From: Sabethes cyaneus
Taxonomy: Eukaryota; Arthropoda; Insecta; Diptera; Culicidae
Assembly (NCBI RefSeq): GCF_943734655.1
Contig: NC_071354.1
Location: 72,793,338-72,857,337, forward strand
Length of the DNA: 64,000 nucleotides
Reading direction: 5' to 3'
The notes beneath the pieces were generated by a model. The model was given only the letters and a program-made list of their open reading frames with translations, ran no database searches and had not been told where the DNA came from. A program made the translations under genes and the position numbers. Positions 59,766-64,000 of the stretch are shown here, piece after piece (position 1 is the stretch's first letter; each line of letters begins with the position of its first letter).

Positions 59766-62480
59766 CCGGTCCGACAGAACAAAGGAATAAAATCTGAGAT
59801 CTCCACTGCTGACGGTTACCCGCCATGGCTTTTACCTGTCGCCAGGACAGGTTCTCGTCAACAACCCGGATGTCGTTGGCTAAGCTGTGCCGCCATGAGC
59901 CTTAGGATCTGTCTCTTTTACGCTGTCCTTACGGATTCCAGTCGAGTGCTTCTATGCAGATCTCGTTCGCTCCTTTCCTCAAAGTGTGTCCGATCCACTT
60001 CCACCTACGTTCACGAATTTCTGTTGTTATTGGCCGTTGATGGTATCGACGATAGAGTTCCTCATTGGAAATCTAGTTGTCAGGCTACCAAGCACGAATA
60101 ATATGTCGCATGCACCGGTTAATAAATACCTGCAGTTTTTGCGTTGTCTCCGCTGAGACGCATCACGTTTCGCAGGCTTACGGCAGTACGGATTTAACGT
60201 TTGAAGTAAAAATTCGGATTTTCGTATGTAGAGTGATATGGTTCGAGCTTGAAGTGTTTCGCAGACCTGCAAAGGCACCCCTGACCTTCCTCATCCGTGT
60301 GGCTATAGCGGTCTTGGTATCACCATCGGGCGTTGTCTGGCTACCAAGATATTGAAAGGCGTCTACCTGCTCAACTTGTTGTCCCGCTACTGTGAAGTTG
60401 GTGCGATTGTCAGTGTTCACTACCATGGAATTAGTTTTTGCTACACTTACTATGAGACTTGCTGCCTGGAAGCTTTCGGAAAGGTCATCTAACTTACTCT
60501 GCATATCGTTTCGATGTTGTACCAGCAAAACAATGTCGTCGGCTAGGCCGAGGTCATTTAGCTGCTCCATCGTTAGAGGGTTCCAAGGCAATCCTCGATT
60601 TGCTCTACCTTCAATTGCTACAACTACGATAAAACGATATAAAATAGAAACGGTGATAAGATGTAGCCCTGTCTCATGCCAGCAGTAACTTTTATAGGGT
60701 CGGATAAGACGCCGTGCAAAACCTTGCACGAGAACGTCTCGTACTGAGCCTCGAAGAGATGGACTAGCTTATCTGGAACTACTCTATGCTTAGCTGCGCT
60801 CCAGATGTTTTCGTGGTTGAGTCGGTCGAACGCCTTTTTGAAGTCAAAGAACACCAGCAGTAAGAGAGTTCTGGAATTCGTTGATCTACTCCAATATAAT
60901 GCGGAGCGTTGTGATATGGTTTACACGTGATCGGCTAGCATGGAATCCAGCTTGCTGCCGCCGGAGAGTAGCGGCGATCTTCTCCCGGATTCGGTTGAGG
61001 ATTACCTTACAGAGTACTTTGAGAGTAATACAGAGCAACGTGATGCCACGCCAGTTACCGCACTCAGTTAGGTCTCCTTTTTTAGGGACTTTGACCAATA
61101 CGCCCTGCATCCAGTCCACCGGAAAAGTTGCGGTTTCCCAGATATTGCTGAAAAGCTGATGCATCATCTGGGCTGACAAAGATGGGTTAGCTTTGAGCAT
61201 TTCGGCTGAAATACAGTCTATCCCTGGCGCTCTATTGGATTTCATACTCTTGATGACTGCCACAATTTTATCCAGTGATGGCGTCTCCGAGTTGACGCGA
61301 TTAATTCGACGAACTGTAGGCGTCATACGCTGCTGGTTTTGTTGATCTCTGGTATTAGAAACTCGAAAAAGTTGTTCAAAATGTTCAGTCCATCGCTTAA
61401 GTTGTTCTATACGGTCAGTCAATAGCTGACCATCCCTTTTCTACGGCATCCATACATTCATCCTGGCACCACCAAAAGCGGCGAGAAATATCGTACAACA
61501 AACGGATATCACCATTGGAGGCTGCGGTTTCCCCTTGTTCGGCTAGGGAGTTACTCCAGGCTCTCTTGTCCCGCATACAAGCTCGTTTAACAGTCCTCTT
61601 CCGTTCGGCGTATCGTGGACGGGCAGCTGCCTTAGCCGATCTGGTCCGCGCTCGCTCAATGCCGGCTTTCGCCTCTACCCGCTCGTCGGTCTTCCTCCAA
61701 GTTTCAGCCGAAATCCACTCCCTCCGCCCGCTGCGCGCTTTCAAGGGTTTCATCACTGGTCGTGTTGAAGGCGTTCTTGATGCCGGTCCATTACTCTTCG
61801 ACGGTTCCACCAGGTGGCAGCTCCGAGGCTCGAGATTCCAGTTGTTCGACAAGGCCCTTTTCACCTCAGGATTTTCTAATCGGCGGACGTCGTAGCGGCA
61901 CCCAACTTCCTCCTCCCGTCGTTGGACACGTGCGACGCAAAGATGTATCTCAGCGATAATAAGATGATGGTCTGATGCAATATCAGCACTGCGTTTGTTG
62001 CGTACATCAAGAAGGCTCCGTCGCCATTTTCGGCTGATGTAGCGGTAGTCAATTTGGTTTTCTGTTCGGCCGTCGCGGGGAACCCACGTGCCTTCATGCA
62101 CCGGTCTATGGGGAAAGAGCAATCCACCATGGTCATTGGTGTTATTATTGTTGTTATTACCATAGAATTCTGTCCCTGCTCCCTGTTTTCGCTCATCTTT
62201 TCTAGGCCATGGCGTTCCATGACGCGTTCAAGGTCCGCGTTGTTTGAGCCAATCTTCGCGTTTAAGAAGCCTAAGTAGATTTGGAAGCCCCTCTTCGGGA
62301 TTTTCTCAACCACGCTGTTCAGCTGGCTATAGTTATTCAGTTATTCTCTTTCTCCTGCAGGTCAGTAGCATCTGGCAACGATTATTCTTTCATTTATCGG
62401 TTACCACTTCATCAGGGCCGTATGTGCCCCTGAGCTCAGTAAAGTCCAACTCCTCTTTTTCGAGTAGCAAGTTAACCTAG
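59766..62480 (-). mobile_element. LINE, endonuclease + RT (family A), best copy
   Basis: Minus strand in order: endonuclease with LGFLNAKIGSNNADLERVME and SDHHLI (62313-61880); Arg-rich linker; RT fingers with GVLVKVPKKGDLTECGNWRG and MKSNRAPGIDCISAEMLKA (61422-60886); palm FFDFKKAFDRLNHENIWSA (60854-60780) with GMRQGYILSPFLF; the catalytic motif as LADD (60595-60584 region, usually FADD); VDAFQYLGS, LHTKIRIFTSNVKSVL (to 60178); then RWKWIGH and the NRQQWRS tail near 59790. Only a few frameshifts. Lies in an intron of the SLC45-like gene, same strand. Confidence 0.88.
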
Positions 62481-62482
62481 GA

Positions 62483-63640
62483 GTGCCCACGGAAGATAGT
62501 TATGTACCAGTACCTGATTTCCTAGAAGTCAAAACAGAAATTAGGTTGCTGAAGACCAACAAAGCCGCTCGTATTGACCGGCTATCGGCAGAGTTTCATA
62601 AATATGGCCGAGAAATGCTGGAAACGATTCTACACTGGGTTATTTCCAAGATTTGGGAAGAGGAGAAGCTACCGGAGGAATGGATGAAAGGAGTGGTTCG
62701 TCCTCAAAAAGGACGATCGGTTAGACTGCTGCAACTGCCGTGGCATAACGCTGGTAAACACCGGCTACAAAGTACTCTCCCCACGCATGACATCTTTATT
62801 GATTTCAAAGCAGCAAACGATACAGTCGACCGATGACTACCAGCTACGGCAGATAATACATGCTCACGGTTTACCGGATAAACTAATGCGACTGATCAGA
62901 GCTACATTGGATCGAGTGGAGTGATTCGTGCGCATCTCGGGGACACTCTCGATTCCCTTCGAGACGCGCCGAGGGTTGAGACAAAGTGACGGCTTATCCT
63001 GCATGCTGCTCAATATCACTCCTTAGGGGATGATCCGACGTGCGGACATTGAAACGAAGGCGCGATTTTGTTCTAGGCTTTGCAGATGACTTTGATAGCC
63101 AGGAACTTTGCGATGGCAGAGGCAATCTACGTTAGACTGAAAGCGGAGTCTAGGATTGGGCTAAAAATAGAAGCGTCGAAGGCCAAATACTTTAGAGCAA
63201 AAGGCTCAAAGAAACCAAACGGGCACCTCCAACAAACGGTAACCGTTGGTTACGGTGTTGAACTAGAATGGGTAGATGAATTCGTGTATTTGGAAGCGCT
63301 GGTGACCACAAACAATAATACTAGTGAGGAGATCCAACGGCTCATTCAAACCGGAAATCAGGCCTACTTTTCCCGTCGCAAAACGCTACGATCAAGAAGC
63401 ATACACCGCCGTACGATGCAGACAATGTATACAATCGTTATCAGACCGGTAGTTGTTTATAGACTGTGACGCTGTCCACAGAGGACATATGCGCCCTTGC
63501 CGTGTTCGTCCGGAAGGTGCTTCGGACGATATATGGCGGAGTATAAACTGAAAGCGGAGAATGGTGGAGACGTATGAATCGTGAGCTACATACACTGCTT
63601 GGAGACATTCCCAAGGAGCAATTTGGGTTTTATTACACTT
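62483..63640 (+). mobile_element. LINE RT fragment (family B), head-to-head with family A copy
   Basis: Plus strand: VKTEIRLLKTNKAARIDRLS and WEEEKLPEEWMKGVV (62483-62700); THDIFIDFKAANDTVDR after a deletion (62780-62836); RRGLRQSDGLSC-like block; LGFADDF split by a frame break near 63080; then LKIEASKAKYFRAKGSKKPN, VDEFVYLEALVTTNNNTSEE and VIRPVVVY (63080-63469). Internally deleted and inactive. Confidence 0.82.
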
Positions 63641-64000
63641 TTATGATGGCATTTAAGAGAAAAACTGGTCATGTAAACCGCCATAAGAGTAGAATTAAGC
63701 TCACATTGTTGCTTGGGTTCTCATCGTTTATCTGGCGAAAGTCAGTAGAGTCAACGTGCAAGATGACTCGACCAGGGGTGACATTGCGATTCTCGTTTCG
63801 AGTGATTTTGGTTCGAGACCAGGGCTTCGACCGATCCTTTTTTTCTACCGCAGTCACACCAACGCGCATTCAAGTTCACACCGTCCGTTTAGAGGTGGAA
63901 TACGAACGCTATGCATAACACAACTGGCAGTTTGCTCAGTCAAACGCCGATAGCAAGCAGCAGTACGAACGCGTTCTAAAACTTTTTGACATTTTCGTTT
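63641..64000. other. Unassigned right edge
   Basis: No supported gene; open readings here overlap on both strands without motifs. Confidence 0.4.

Overview
The window looks like a mosquito nuclear genome, most probably Aedes. It has widely spaced genes with short 56-65 bp introns beside one 11.4 kb intron. A tRNA-derived SINE with a (CAAAG)n tail resembles the Aedes Feilai family. There are degraded LINEs, DD37E mariner remnants, many TIR elements and long CA/CATA microsatellites. The species call is inference; no rRNA or functional tRNA gene was seen.

Three host genes are supported, all on the minus strand. (1) An SLC6 / nutrient amino acid transporter (NAT) of 625 residues has exons 2-6 at 11421-9391 and a first coding exon at 22944-22858, about 11.4 kb upstream. 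(2) A paralogous SLC6/NAT of 645 residues has four exons at 42344-40220. Both would be 12-TM Na+-coupled amino acid carriers, and three of their intron positions and phases agree, as expected for a tandem duplication. (3) At 59328-59197 there is the last coding exon of a multipass membrane protein, best guess SLC45-like sugar carrier, whose other exons must lie beyond position 64000.

The rest is layered repeats. 1-6.4 kb: LINE pieces, a DD37E mariner cut by a hAT-type MITE, and a TA-flanked TIR element carrying a small two-exon ORF. 6.4-9.3 kb: a duplicated 370-440 bp segment around a Jockey-type RT remnant. 11.4-22.9 kb (intron 1): a possible alternative first exon, MITEs, a SINE, a histone H2A pseudogene and a 1.3 kb foldback element. 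23-32 kb: histone H2A/H2B relics, a 0.38 kb CA array, and a LINE inserted in an H2A-containing repeat. 32-38 kb: MITEs, one pogo-like element nested in another, an RT fragment and a SINE-like repeat cut by a hAT MITE. 43-48.7 kb: LINE and DD37E debris, then a striking foldback element built of about 90 copies of a 13-bp unit. 52-64 kb: LINEs, a mariner fragment, a satellite dimer, two more TA-flanked elements and two head-to-head LINEs.

The strongest unusual signals are the 13-bp-unit foldback element (47265-48724), the TA-flanked TIR elements with subterminal motif repeats and exon-like inserts, the dispersed histone relics around the transporter's first intron, and the small intron-bearing ORF inside a TIR element (4943-5221).
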